DNA from: Gammaproteobacteria bacterium
GTDB taxonomy: Bacteria; Pseudomonadota; Gammaproteobacteria; Pseudomonadales; Azotimanducaceae
DNA length: 34,004 bases
Assembly: GCA_009843635.1 (NCBI GenBank)
Contig: VYDB01000041.1
Span: forward strand, 1 to 34,004
Reading direction: 5' to 3'
Within the stretch, counting starts at the first letter, position 1, and every line of letters begins with the position of its first letter. This document shows, piece after piece, positions 8,476-16,673 of the stretch. Below the pieces are notes generated by a model. That model ran no database searches. It was not told where the DNA came from and was given only the letters and a program-made list of their open reading frames with translations. The position numbers and the translations under genes are program-made.

Positions 8476-9285
8476 ATGGGCAAACTCAAGGAAAAAACTA
8501 GCATCATCGTAGGCTCGGCTACGGGAATTGGCGCCACTACAGCACGACTGATGGCAGCAGAAGGCTCCAGAGTTGTATTAGCTGATGTGAATTTTGAAGG
8601 TGCCCAACAAGTGGCCTCTGAGATCATGCAGACCGGAGGGGAGGCACTGCCTGTTAGAGCAGACATTGCTAACGAGGCGGACGTCAGTCAAATGGTTACG
8701 CAAGCCTTGGATGCATTCGGGGGCATCAACGTCTTGGTCAACAATGCTGCGGCATTAGGGCCGGATGTTATCGGGCGCGATAGCCAAGCAGACGCGGCAT
8801 CCTTGGAGCTTGAAGTTTGGGATCAAACCATGGCCGTTAATCTGCGCGGATATCTACTGTGCATGAAATATGTCATACCCGAAATGTTGAAGCTTGGCGG
8901 AGGATCCATAGTCAACACGTCGACTGTATCCAGTCTCGTAGCGGAGCCGGTTCGCGGTGCCTACGCGGTGTCAAAAGCGGGCGTGAACCAGTTATCCAAA
9001 CACATCGCGACAGCCTATGGAAAACGAGGGATTCGGTGCAACGCCGTGGCTCCCGGGTGCATTTCGACGAACCCGACGACTGAGAAGATGTACCAAGCAT
9101 TCACTCCCCTTTTGTTGACACCTGATCTGGGGTCTACCGAGGATGTCGCGCGCGTCATCGTATTTCTTGCCTCTGATGATGCTGCGTATGTTACTGGTCA
9201 AGTCATTCAGGTTGACGGCGGCATGCTTTCCCGCTTTCCCCTTTCTGTTCGTGCCCTGGAAAGACAAAAAAATCCGAAACCTTGA
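8476..9285 (+). CDS. Short-chain dehydrogenase/reductase
   Basis: Classical SDR of 269 aa, an NAD(P)-dependent alcohol dehydrogenase or ketoreductase. The cofactor glycine motif is GSATGIG (13-19), with an acidic residue in VVLADVN suggesting NAD preference. NNAA at 89-92 replaces the usual NNAG. The catalytic set is Ser149 or nearby, Tyr163 and Lys167 in YAVSK. The C-terminus carries VTGQVIQVDGG. Its ATG lies 3 nt after the preceding stop, with little room for its own ribosome site, so it is probably translationally coupled to the alcohol dehydrogenase. It is convergent with the crotonase at 9295. Confidence 0.88.
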   Translation: MGKLKEKTSIIVGSATGIGATTARLMAAEGSRVVLADVNFEGAQQVASEIMQTGGEALPVRADIANEADVSQMVTQALDAFGGINVLVNNAAALGPDVIGRDSQADAASLELEVWDQTMAVNLRGYLLCMKYVIPEMLKLGGGSIVNTSTVSSLVAEPVRGAYAVSKAGVNQLSKHIATAYGKRGIRCNAVAPGCISTNPTTEKMYQAFTPLLLTPDLGSTEDVARVIVFLASDDAAYVTGQVIQVDGGMLSRFPLSVRALERQKNPKP

Positions 9286-9294
9286 TCCGAGATC

Positions 9295-10131
9295 TTACTT
9301 CTTCGCAGTGTAATCGCCGAAGGCCGCGTCGCGCTCGGTAAAGCTAGCTTTGACATTCTCGCGGAGCGACGCGATTTGCGCCTGGCAGCTATCAGTGTGT
9401 CTGGCCAGCGAATTCATTTCCGCACCCATGCGGATGCCGGTTCGAATGCCCATGATTTCCATCTGCTTGTGCAATGCGCGTTTGTTCATCTGTTGCACGT
9501 CGATGGGCACCTTGGCAACCCGCTCCGCCATGCGCAGCACGGCATCGTCGAGCTCATCGGCCGGGAAAGCGCGGTTGGCGAGCCCACCCTCGACAGCTTC
9601 CACGCCAGTAATGGAGTCGCCAGTCAGCATCATCTCCGAGGCGCGCCGCATACCTAAAAGCCAGGGGAAAATTTGCAGGTTTGGCGGGGTCCCATTGCGA
9701 ACGATCGGATAACCAATCATCGCGTCTTCGGCGACATACACGAGATCACTGCCGGCGGCCAGTTCGCCCGCACCGGCGATGCAGAAGCCGTGCACCTGGC
9801 AAATAATCGGTTTGCACAGGTCCCACATTCGGATGCAGCTTTCAACAAGGTGCCTTGGCCAATTGCCGAGCCCACCCGCCGTGTGAAACGGCTGGCCCTG
9901 CGTATTAAGATTGGTTGCCCCTTCATAAAGGTCGTAGCCCGTCGAGAATCCCGGGCCAGCACCGCGAATGATAGTGACGCGAACCGTATCGTCGACATCT
10001 GCGGTCTCCAGCGCATGAAACAATTCCCGACGCATTTCATTGGTGAGCGCATTCCGCTTTTCAGGGTAGTTGAGCGTTATGCGTTGAACGTACTCCAGCG
10101 GACGATCGACGATGATTTTTGCGTATTCCAT
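9295..10131 (-). CDS. Enoyl-CoA hydratase/isomerase family protein, paralogue of the 3700 gene
   Basis: Crotonase-fold protein of 278 aa, aligning with the gene at 3700-4542 almost without gaps (for example TAGGLGNW, RHLVE, IGYPIVRNGTPPN). Glu123 in IAGAGELAAGSD corresponds to the first hydratase glutamate. The second is again Ile143, so the two copies share the non-classical active site. ATG 10131 follows GGGAGG by about 4 nt; the longer TTG frame at 10143 runs through that site. It is divergent from the SDR at 10242, with candidate operator B between. It probably arose by duplication within the locus and may act on a related intermediate. Confidence 0.87.
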   Translation of the reverse strand: MEYAKIIVDRPLEYVQRITLNYPEKRNALTNEMRRELFHALETADVDDTVRVTIIRGAGPGFSTGYDLYEGATNLNTQGQPFHTAGGLGNWPRHLVESCIRMWDLCKPIICQVHGFCIAGAGELAAGSDLVYVAEDAMIGYPIVRNGTPPNLQIFPWLLGMRRASEMMLTGDSITGVEAVEGGLANRAFPADELDDAVLRMAERVAKVPIDVQQMNKRALHKQMEIMGIRTGIRMGAEMNSLARHTDSCQAQIASLRENVKASFTERDAAFGDYTAKK

Positions 10132-10163
10132 TGGACCTCCCAAGCTTAATGGCTTATCAGTTA

Positions 10164-10196
10164 TGACACATTCTATGCTATTTGTATATTATGTCT
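10164..10196. promoter_or_regulatory. Candidate shared operator, site B
   Basis: Same 33-bp span as site A: TGACACATTC, core TATGCTATTTGTA, then TATTATGTCT. GACA and TGTC arms are symmetric. It is centred in the divergent region between the minus-strand crotonase (ATG 10131, 33 bp away) and the plus-strand SDR (ATG 10242, 46 bp away). TATGCT could also be part of a -10 box; the site is distinct from the nearby ribosome binding sites. Confidence 0.55.
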
Positions 10197-10241
10197 TTTG
10201 CAACTACGATAGCTTAAGTTGAAACAGAGGATGCAAACCCC

Positions 10242-11189
10242 ATGACTGACCGACTCGAGGGCAAAAGCATCGCGATCACCGGGGCCGGACGGGGTATCGG
10301 CCGCTCGCTCGCACTCAAGTTTGCCGAGGAAGGCGCGCGGATCGTGGTGTCCGACCTCGGCGGCGATGGCGAAGGCGGCGGAACAGCCTCGCAGGCCCCC
10401 GCCGATGAGGTCGTCGCTGAAATCCACGAGCTCGGCGGCGAAGCGGTCGCGGTTTACGACGACGTTGCGACGATCGCGGGCGGGGAGCGCGTGGTGCAGG
10501 CAGCAGTCGAGAGCTTCGGCCGCCTCGACGGACTCGTGTGCAACGCAGCGATCATGGCCCCGGCGAAGCCGCTTTGGGAACTGTCCGAAGACGAGTGGGA
10601 TACCGTGGTCCGGGTAAACCTCAGGGGGCAATTCTGCCCGGTGCGTGCCGCCATCCCGGTGATGCGCAAGCAAGGCACTGGGCGGCTTATCTACTTCTCA
10701 TCGTCGGCCGCCATCGCAGCCGACCATGGCGCTGTTAGCGCCTTCGATACCAGTCTATACGGTGCCTCCAAAGCGGGTGTGCTCGGCCTGATGTGGGGGA
10801 CCGCGACCCAATTCTCCGAGTACGGGATCACTTCGAACGCCATCATGCCTGGTGCGGCCACGCGGCTCATCGATATACGGCTTCCCGATACGGAACAGGC
10901 CGCCGCATTCCGCAGTGACAAAGCCCTCGGAACCTGGCGCGACCCGAAGCATGTTGCACCCATTGTTGCCTACCTCTTGAGCGACGCAGGCGCACGCGTG
11001 AACGGCCAACTCTTCGGAGTGATGGGCGGTCGGCTGGCGCTCTATCGCCCTGTCGAGCCGAATAACGTGATCAACGCCAAAGAGGGCGTCGGCTTCTCGA
11101 TGGATGAGCTGTTCCGCCGGTTCCCCGCAGAATTCGGGGTGGATCTCAACTACGAGCCGGCAACGTTTCCGCCGCCCGTTGGCAACTAG
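10242..11189 (+). CDS. Short-chain dehydrogenase, MFE-2/HSD17B4-like
   Basis: SDR of 315 aa. TGAGRGIGRSLALKFAEEGA (13-32) binds the nucleotide. The following VVSDLGGDGEGGG and ADEVVAEIHELGGEAVA resemble the 3-hydroxyacyl-CoA dehydrogenase domain of peroxisomal multifunctional enzyme 2 (HSD17B4). Catalytic residues are Ser153-155, Tyr173 and Lys177 (YGASK). A C-terminal extension of about 50 residues after the Rossmann domain (from about NNVINAKEGVGF) is also seen in that subgroup. Oxidation of a 3-hydroxyacyl-CoA is plausible, but the substrate is not established. The gene is visibly richer in GC than those on either side and is followed 11 nt later by the fusion gene at 11201. Confidence 0.86.
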   Translation: MTDRLEGKSIAITGAGRGIGRSLALKFAEEGARIVVSDLGGDGEGGGTASQAPADEVVAEIHELGGEAVAVYDDVATIAGGERVVQAAVESFGRLDGLVCNAAIMAPAKPLWELSEDEWDTVVRVNLRGQFCPVRAAIPVMRKQGTGRLIYFSSSAAIAADHGAVSAFDTSLYGASKAGVLGLMWGTATQFSEYGITSNAIMPGAATRLIDIRLPDTEQAAAFRSDKALGTWRDPKHVAPIVAYLLSDAGARVNGQLFGVMGGRLALYRPVEPNNVINAKEGVGFSMDELFRRFPAEFGVDLNYEPATFPPPVGN

Positions 11190-11200
11190 GAGTATCATTG

Positions 11201-12487
11201 ATGGCCGACAATGATCGAGAATCGCGTTCAATCGAAATCTGGGAAGGAATTCGCGAACGCCTGCGAGCCGACGTCGGCGAGGTGGTGTATGGCCCCTGGC
11301 TGGAACCCCTGACCTTTGTGGAGTCGCGCGGCGGCGTCGTGCGCCTCGCGCTCCCGTCACGATTCAGGCGCGAGTGGGTGGCGGACACTTACGGGGCGCA
11401 CATCCTTGCCCTGTGGCGCGAGGAAGACGACGACATCACCGAGGTGGAGATTGTCGTTCGGCCGCAGTCCCGCCCGACGCCCAAGGACGGCAGACAGAAG
11501 GACAATCGTGAGCCTACGGAAGCCAAAGACGCCCGTGTGGTGGACCGCGCACAAGAGGACCGCCGTGGGACTGCGGCGATCAAAAGTGCATGTGTGACGG
11601 ATCGCGGAACCAAGCAACCAAACCTGAATCCGGTGCGTGAGCAACTAGGCAAGGTCGGCGTGTGGAGCCGCTCGCCGTACTTCTATGAAGCGGAAAAGGC
11701 GACGAGCTTGGCTGTCGCGGCAGAGGAACTCGGCTACCGAGCGTTGTGGATCCCCGGGTTCGATGGTGGCCACATCTTCGAGCGATGCGAGCTGGCGCTA
11801 AAAGCCTCTACGCGGCTGACGATCGCCACGGGTGTTGTCAACATCTGGCGCCACGACCCCGCCGAGGTCGCCCAGACCGTGAACAAGCTGCGGGCCGCCA
11901 GTGGTGGCCGGTTCCTGCTTGGGATCGGTGGGAGCCACAAATTTCTGATCGGTGACGCCTACGACGAGATCTCTCCATTGGCAAAGATGGGCAGCTACCT
12001 CGATGAGCTCGACGCCGCAGGCCTGCCGGCGGAGGATCGCCTGCTGGGCGCGCTTGGTCCAAGGATGCTGGCGCTCTGCGCAGAACGAACTGCCGGAACC
12101 CATCCCTGCTTCATTCCCCCGGAGTTTACCGGCGCCGCGCGGGAGGTGCTCGGTGACGGGCCGTTGCTCGTGCCCGAAGTGACGGTGATCCTTGAAAGCG
12201 ACCCCGGCGTGGCTCGAGCACTGGCCCGAAAGTTTGCCGGTCTGTATTTCAAGGGTCCTAACTACGCCAACATGCTACGCCGGTTCGGCTTCACCGACGA
12301 CGACTTCCACGGGGAAGGCAGCGATCGTCTCATCGACGCGGTCGTCGCCTGGGGCGACCCGGAAACCATCGCGGCCCGGGTACGCGCCCACCTCGACGCG
12401 GGCGCCGACCATGTGGCCATCCAGTCCCGGGGGCCAAAGCCGGAGGCTGATGTCTGGCGAGAGCTCGCTCCCCGGGTTCTGGGCTGA
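11201..12487 (+). CDS. Fusion of DnaA N-terminal domain (domain I) and LLM-class oxidoreductase
   Basis: 428-aa protein with two unrelated parts. Residues about 11-88 match DnaA domain I: IWEGIRERLRADVGEVVYGP, WLEPLTF, then LALPSRFRREWVADTYGAHI and WREEDDDITEVEIVV, in the style of alphaproteobacterial DnaA. In DnaA this domain mediates self-association and helicase and cofactor contacts; no AAA+ or DNA-binding domain follows here. Residues 89-147 are a charged, probably disordered linker. Residues 148-428 form a luciferase-like (LLM) barrel (KVGVWSRSPYFYEAEKATSL, ITIATGVVNIW-like strand, FLLGIGGSHKFLIG), resembling F420- or FMN-dependent oxidoreductases. ATG 11201 has AGGAG 8 nt upstream. The frame is open throughout, and no good internal start was seen before the barrel. 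GC-rich like the preceding SDR. Confidence 0.82.
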   Translation: MADNDRESRSIEIWEGIRERLRADVGEVVYGPWLEPLTFVESRGGVVRLALPSRFRREWVADTYGAHILALWREEDDDITEVEIVVRPQSRPTPKDGRQKDNREPTEAKDARVVDRAQEDRRGTAAIKSACVTDRGTKQPNLNPVREQLGKVGVWSRSPYFYEAEKATSLAVAAEELGYRALWIPGFDGGHIFERCELALKASTRLTIATGVVNIWRHDPAEVAQTVNKLRAASGGRFLLGIGGSHKFLIGDAYDEISPLAKMGSYLDELDAAGLPAEDRLLGALGPRMLALCAERTAGTHPCFIPPEFTGAAREVLGDGPLLVPEVTVILESDPGVARALARKFAGLYFKGPNYANMLRRFGFTDDDFHGEGSDRLIDAVVAWGDPETIAARVRAHLDAGADHVAIQSRGPKPEADVWRELAPRVLG

Positions 12488-12525
12488 TCCATCTAGCTTC
12501 AGTTGAATCGCGGCCATCATCGGAA

Positions 12526-12549
12526 TACAGTTGTTGTTTCTTGGATCAA
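12526..12549. promoter_or_regulatory. Candidate shared operator, site G
   Basis: TACAGTTGTTG TTTCTTGGATCAA aligns with site F (TACACTTCTTG TTTCTTGCGTCAA) at about 20 of 24 positions. The right half on the minus strand is TTGATCCAAGAAA. The left arm is not clear. It lies 24 bp upstream of the amidohydrolase ATG at 12574, which argues against the TTG at 12541 as the start. Confidence 0.38.
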
Positions 12550-12573
12550 GCTATCCATCTTGAGAGAGCAAAC

Positions 12574-13776
12574 ATGTCATCAAATTCACCTTTTCCGTTG
12601 TTTGATTGCGACAACCACATTTATGAGCCGCCAGAGGCCTTCCTACGTCATTTGCCGGACAAGCACAAAAACGTAATGACCTATGTTGAAGTAGATGGTC
12701 GTACCAAGATTGCTTTTAACGGTGAAATTACTGAATACATACCGAATCCGACATTTGAAGTTGTGGCGGCTCCAGGCTGTCATGCTGAGTTCTATCGTGG
12801 AAACAATCCTGATGGAAAGTCATTCAGAGAATTCAACGTGGTTGAAAAAGGCAAAGCTGAGTATCAGTACAAGACACCTGAGCGCTTAAAGATGCTCGAT
12901 GAGCACGGCATAGTTGGAGCGCTCGTGTTCCCATCGCTTGCGAACGTCATCGAGGGTCATATGGATCATGACCCGGACTTTTGCCACGCCGCAATCCATT
13001 CGTTGAATCTATGGATAAGGGAGGAATGGGGATTCGGTGACGATGGCAGGTTCTACGTTACCCCTGTAATTACTTTCATGGACGCAGCCAAAGCGCTGGA
13101 AGAGACGCAGTGGATTATCGAGAATGGCTCCAAAGTCGTTCTGATTCGCCCCGCCCCGGTTGCTGGCGTTGACGGTTACCGCTCAATGGCATCACCTGAG
13201 TTTGATGCGATATGGAAACTACTCGAAGAAAACAAAATCTTCGTTACGTTTCATACCTCAGACAACGGATACAATGACGTCTACCAAAGGCACAAAACTG
13301 AGGCTGCTGCTGATGGTGAAGAATATCTCCCGTTCGATCGGACATCTACGCTAGAGCAGGTAATGGACGTTAACCATCTTGCGTGCCAGCATCATCTCGC
13401 TTCGTTGATCTGTCACGGTCTGTTTGATCGCTTCCCTAAGCTGAGTATTTCCTATGTTGAAACTGGCACTTACTGGGTTTACCCGCTATGGGATAGGTTT
13501 GACCTTGTTTACAGACAGATGCCTCAGGCCTTCGGTCGTCATCCCCATGAAATTATGCGTAGCAACGTTTTCTACCACCCGTTCTATGAGGAAAATGTCT
13601 ACCGTTTGGTTGAAATGGTAGGCGTGGATCAAGTCATGTTCGGCAGCGATTGGCCTCATCCCGAAGGTTTGGCGCAGCCATCAGACTGGGAAGACGAAAT
13701 TTCTAAACTGAGCGAAAAGGATAGAGCAAAAATCATGGGAGGTAATATCATGAGAGTCATGGGCTTGGTTGCTTGA
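12574..13776 (+). CDS. ACMSD-like amidohydrolase family protein
   Basis: Amidohydrolase_2 (PF04909-type) TIM-barrel metal enzyme of 400 aa; members hydrolyse or decarboxylate carboxylic substrates. The first metal region is FDCDNHIYEPPE (Asp13, His15), with His227 in VTFHTSDNG and Asp359 in VMFGSDWPHPEG. ATG 12574 is preceded by GAGAG; a TTG in frame at 12541 overlaps the putative operator. The gene is noticeably richer in A and T than its neighbours, especially the GC-rich pair just upstream, which suggests a separate origin. It is a distant relative of the gene at 21944. The substrate is unknown; the neighbouring LLM fusion and ligases suggest ring or ester processing, which is only inference. 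Confidence 0.86.
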   Translation: MSSNSPFPLFDCDNHIYEPPEAFLRHLPDKHKNVMTYVEVDGRTKIAFNGEITEYIPNPTFEVVAAPGCHAEFYRGNNPDGKSFREFNVVEKGKAEYQYKTPERLKMLDEHGIVGALVFPSLANVIEGHMDHDPDFCHAAIHSLNLWIREEWGFGDDGRFYVTPVITFMDAAKALEETQWIIENGSKVVLIRPAPVAGVDGYRSMASPEFDAIWKLLEENKIFVTFHTSDNGYNDVYQRHKTEAAADGEEYLPFDRTSTLEQVMDVNHLACQHHLASLICHGLFDRFPKLSISYVETGTYWVYPLWDRFDLVYRQMPQAFGRHPHEIMRSNVFYHPFYEENVYRLVEMVGVDQVMFGSDWPHPEGLAQPSDWEDEISKLSEKDRAKIMGGNIMRVMGLVA

Positions 13777-13794
13777 TGTCTGGCAGAACCCATT

Positions 13795-15483
13795 TCAATC
13801 TGCACACTCCTGCGCTGCCTGGTCACGAAGCATCTTTTTGTCGATCTTACCGACTGGCGTTAAGGGGATGGCGTCTACCAGGTGAATGACCTTCGGCACC
13901 TTGTAAGCTGCCATTTCAGCACGGCAGAACTCACGAATGTCTGTTCGAACTTGGTCCGGGTCCAACTGTTTCGCCTCCGGGGTCAGCTCCACATAAAGAT
14001 TGACGATTTCACTACCCGGCCGTTTCACATCCGGGCTGCCAATCAACGCGGATAGCCCAATGAACTCAAGCCCAGCTAGCTTGTCTTCAACTTCCACCGA
14101 GAACACCTTGAAACCACTGACGATGATCATGTCCTTGGCCCGGTCTTTGAGATAAACGTAGCCCTCTTTATCCATGACGCCTACATCACCCGAATGCATC
14201 CAGGTTCTGCCGTGCCATTCGCGCAGAGAATTGGTGGTTTCATCAGGTCGATTCAGATAGCCTTTCATCAACGAGGGGCTCGAAATGATGATCTCCCCCG
14301 CTTCCCCATAGGGCATTTCCCGCGTACCCGTTTCAACGTCGACAATACGCACGTCGACGGAAGGAATAGGTATGCCCACCGATTCCGGCTTACAACGTTG
14401 CGGCGGGTTAACGATGACTGTCGGTCCTCCTTCCGTCATGCCATAGCCGTCTGAAAGCACCGTGCCCTCCAGCATGCCTTCGATTCGCTTTCGATCCTCT
14501 CCGGTGATGGGTGCCGCTCCGCACATAGCGAATTTCAGATGAGAAAAATCGATCTCTGCACTTAAGGGATGATCGGCAATCATCTGGTATAGCGTCGGCA
14601 CACCCGACAGTCGTGTTGGCGGGCACTCGATCATTTGCTGACAGTAGTGGTCAATGTCACGCGCATCGGGAATCAGCACCATCCGTGCCCCGTACCTGAA
14701 GGCCCAGAGAAATGTGCCACAACCACCGATATGGGTTGGTGGTAGCGCATTGAATGCCGTTTCTGTCCCCACTTCCCATGGACGGAAAAGATGGGCGATC
14801 ACTATGTTGTACATGATGCCGCGCAGCGTCAGCATGGCACCCTTGGGCTTGCCTGTCGTGCCGCCGGTGTACTGGATCAGGCAAATGTGATCAGGCGGCA
14901 GGTCAACCTGGTTAAACTCCGGGCTCGCATCGGCGGTGAGTTCGAGGTAGGCCTTGCATGTGACTGATTCCAGTATCGGCAATTCCAAGCCCACAGGTTG
15001 CCTGAGATCATCAGCACCTGTGACGATAACCGCCGTCACACATTGCGGAAGACTGTCCAGGGACTCAAGGGTGGATTTCGCCAAACTATCGAGAGAAATC
15101 AGTACCTTGATCCCAGCGTCTTCGAGCTGGTTCGCGACCTCTGCGCGTGCGAGCGGCGGTGACACGCCACAAGCCACGGCGCCGAGCTTGGAAAGCGCAA
15201 CCAAGGCAATGCCATACTGCGGAACATTGGGCAATTGCAGACCCACCACATCACCCAAACCCACGCCCAGTGTCACCAGACCATTGGCCAGGCGATTGGA
15301 TAGTTCATTCAACTCCCGGTAGCTGATTTCCCGCTCGAAGTACCGCAACGCACTGTTATCGGCAATGGACTCTGCATAATCCTCTACAAACGTCCCGAGC
15401 GGCCGGTTGTCAAATGCCGGAGGCTCTACGCCCAGTTCCTTGTGAATTGTCAGCCATGGGCCGGGCTTGAGTTGATCACTCAT
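13795..15483 (-). CDS. Acyl-CoA synthetase (AMP-dependent ligase), copy 1
   Basis: ANL-superfamily acyl-CoA ligase of 562 aa, activating a carboxylic acid with ATP and CoA. The P-loop is YTGGTTGKPKG (205-215). YGMTEGGP (347-354), the GDVGVMDKEGYVYLKDRAKD hinge region and catalytic Lys546 in PVGKIDKKML are all present. RBS CGGAGG is 6 nt before the ATG. It is the last gene of a minus-strand operon and closely paralogous to 17645-19324, sharing even the GATGTTCGGAGGAA leader. The two differ strongly at about residues 225-270, in the expected acyl-pocket area (LPPTHIGGCGTFLW here), so their substrates probably differ. Confidence 0.9.
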   Translation of the reverse strand: MSDQLKPGPWLTIHKELGVEPPAFDNRPLGTFVEDYAESIADNSALRYFEREISYRELNELSNRLANGLVTLGVGLGDVVGLQLPNVPQYGIALVALSKLGAVACGVSPPLARAEVANQLEDAGIKVLISLDSLAKSTLESLDSLPQCVTAVIVTGADDLRQPVGLELPILESVTCKAYLELTADASPEFNQVDLPPDHICLIQYTGGTTGKPKGAMLTLRGIMYNIVIAHLFRPWEVGTETAFNALPPTHIGGCGTFLWAFRYGARMVLIPDARDIDHYCQQMIECPPTRLSGVPTLYQMIADHPLSAEIDFSHLKFAMCGAAPITGEDRKRIEGMLEGTVLSDGYGMTEGGPTVIVNPPQRCKPESVGIPIPSVDVRIVDVETGTREMPYGEAGEIIISSPSLMKGYLNRPDETTNSLREWHGRTWMHSGDVGVMDKEGYVYLKDRAKDMIIVSGFKVFSVEVEDKLAGLEFIGLSALIGSPDVKRPGSEIVNLYVELTPEAKQLDPDQVRTDIREFCRAEMAAYKVPKVIHLVDAIPLTPVGKIDKKMLRDQAAQECAD

Positions 15484-15510
15484 CGCGTTCCTCCGAACAT
15501 CAATCCTCTC

Positions 15511-16596
15511 CTAGTAAACCTTGTCGGAGGTCGGTCGACCGAGAGGAGACTCCGGGAAACTCTCTCCGTTGATGGTCAAGCCGCCGTATCCGGTCAGGCG
15601 GCCTGTAGAAAGAATGTTGATCGGGTAGCTCAAGCGCGGTCGCGTCAGATCATCCAGCGCTGCGATGTCGTCAGCGGGTAGTTCCACTTCCAGCGAGGCC
15701 AGGTTCTCTTCGAGCTGCTCCATGGTTCGCGCCCCGATAATGATTGAGCTGACCGTTGGGCGTGATCGCAGCCATGCCAATGCTACGCGCGCTACCGTAG
15801 TGTCGTTGCTCGCGGCAAATTCCTGCAACCGATCGAGAATAGTGAACGTGCGTTCGTCGATCCTCGACTTCATCAAATCCCCACGTCCCGGTTTCGATTC
15901 AGCGAGGTTGTCGCGTGTGTATTTTCCACTGAGGATCCCGCCCCTGAGCGGACTCCAGGGCGTCACCCCAAGTCCGAATTCTTCAGCCAGTGGCAGCAGT
16001 TCACCCTCCACGGTTCGCTCCAACAGGGAGTACTCGATCTGCAAAGCGATGAGCGGGGTCTGCTTCAGGAAGCTTGCCGTGACCTGTGCCTGGGCTATCT
16101 TCCAGCCGGGGGTGTTGGAAAAGCCGATGTAGCGAACCTTGCCGGAGGTGACCAAGCTGTCAATGGCGGCCATGGTTTCTTCGATCGGCGTGAACTTGTC
16201 CCACCAGTGCATCCAGTATAGATCGATGTAGTCGGTCTGGAGCCTGCGCAACGACTGTTCGCACGCAGCAATGATTGACTTGCGGTTTCCCCCGCCGCCG
16301 TTGGGATCGCCGTCATAGAGGTTGGCACTGAACTTGGTCGCAACAACAATCCGATCACGCTTGGATCGGTCGTTGGTGATGTGATCGCCGATGATCTTCT
16401 CGGAATGGCCCAGGTTGTAGCTATTGGCGGTATCGATGAAGTTTCCATTCCGGTGGAGGTAGCGGTCGATAATCTGCTTGGATTCCTCAACGGACGACCC
16501 CCACCCTCGTTCAAGGCCGAAGGTCATGCCACCTAGGCACAAGGGGCTTACCCTTAAGCCGGATCTGCCCAGTGTTGCGTAGTGATCAAGTTGCAT
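15511..16596 (-). CDS. Aldo/keto reductase
   Basis: AKR-superfamily NADPH-dependent oxidoreductase of 361 aa with a TIM-barrel fold. The catalytic tetrad is visible as Asp55 and Tyr60 (FIDTANSYNLG), Lys88 (VATKFS) and His130 (LYWMHWWD). GVTPWSPLRGGILSGKY and the late SIIIGARTMEQLEENL cofactor segment match the AKR group that includes YajO/Tas-like enzymes. A tail of about 40 residues after the barrel (from RLSYPINIL) is of unknown role. It lies between the cyclase-family gene and ligase copy 1 in the same operon. It could reduce a ketone or aldehyde intermediate. Confidence 0.88.
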   Translation of the reverse strand: MQLDHYATLGRSGLRVSPLCLGGMTFGLERGWGSSVEESKQIIDRYLHRNGNFIDTANSYNLGHSEKIIGDHITNDRSKRDRIVVATKFSANLYDGDPNGGGGNRKSIIAACEQSLRRLQTDYIDLYWMHWWDKFTPIEETMAAIDSLVTSGKVRYIGFSNTPGWKIAQAQVTASFLKQTPLIALQIEYSLLERTVEGELLPLAEEFGLGVTPWSPLRGGILSGKYTRDNLAESKPGRGDLMKSRIDERTFTILDRLQEFAASNDTTVARVALAWLRSRPTVSSIIIGARTMEQLEENLASLEVELPADDIAALDDLTRPRLSYPINILSTGRLTGYGGLTINGESFPESPLGRPTSDKVY

Positions 16597-16673
16597 AGCG
16601 GTTCCTTGGTCAAAATGGTCTGCCGTTTAAAACCTTACTCGCGGCCCCGAACCAGATGTTAGAACAATGTCAC

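Noticed and set aside
10755-11360. 201-codon minus-strand open frame across the SDR/fusion-gene boundary
   Set aside because: It lies antisense to two well-supported genes in GC-rich DNA where long chance frames are common; its translation shows no recognisable domain.
11231-11464. Possibility that the DnaA domain marks a replication origin
   Set aside because: There is no AAA+ or DNA-binding domain, no dnaN neighbour and no cluster of DnaA boxes. A lone near-match CTATCCACA around 24295 is inside a coding gene.
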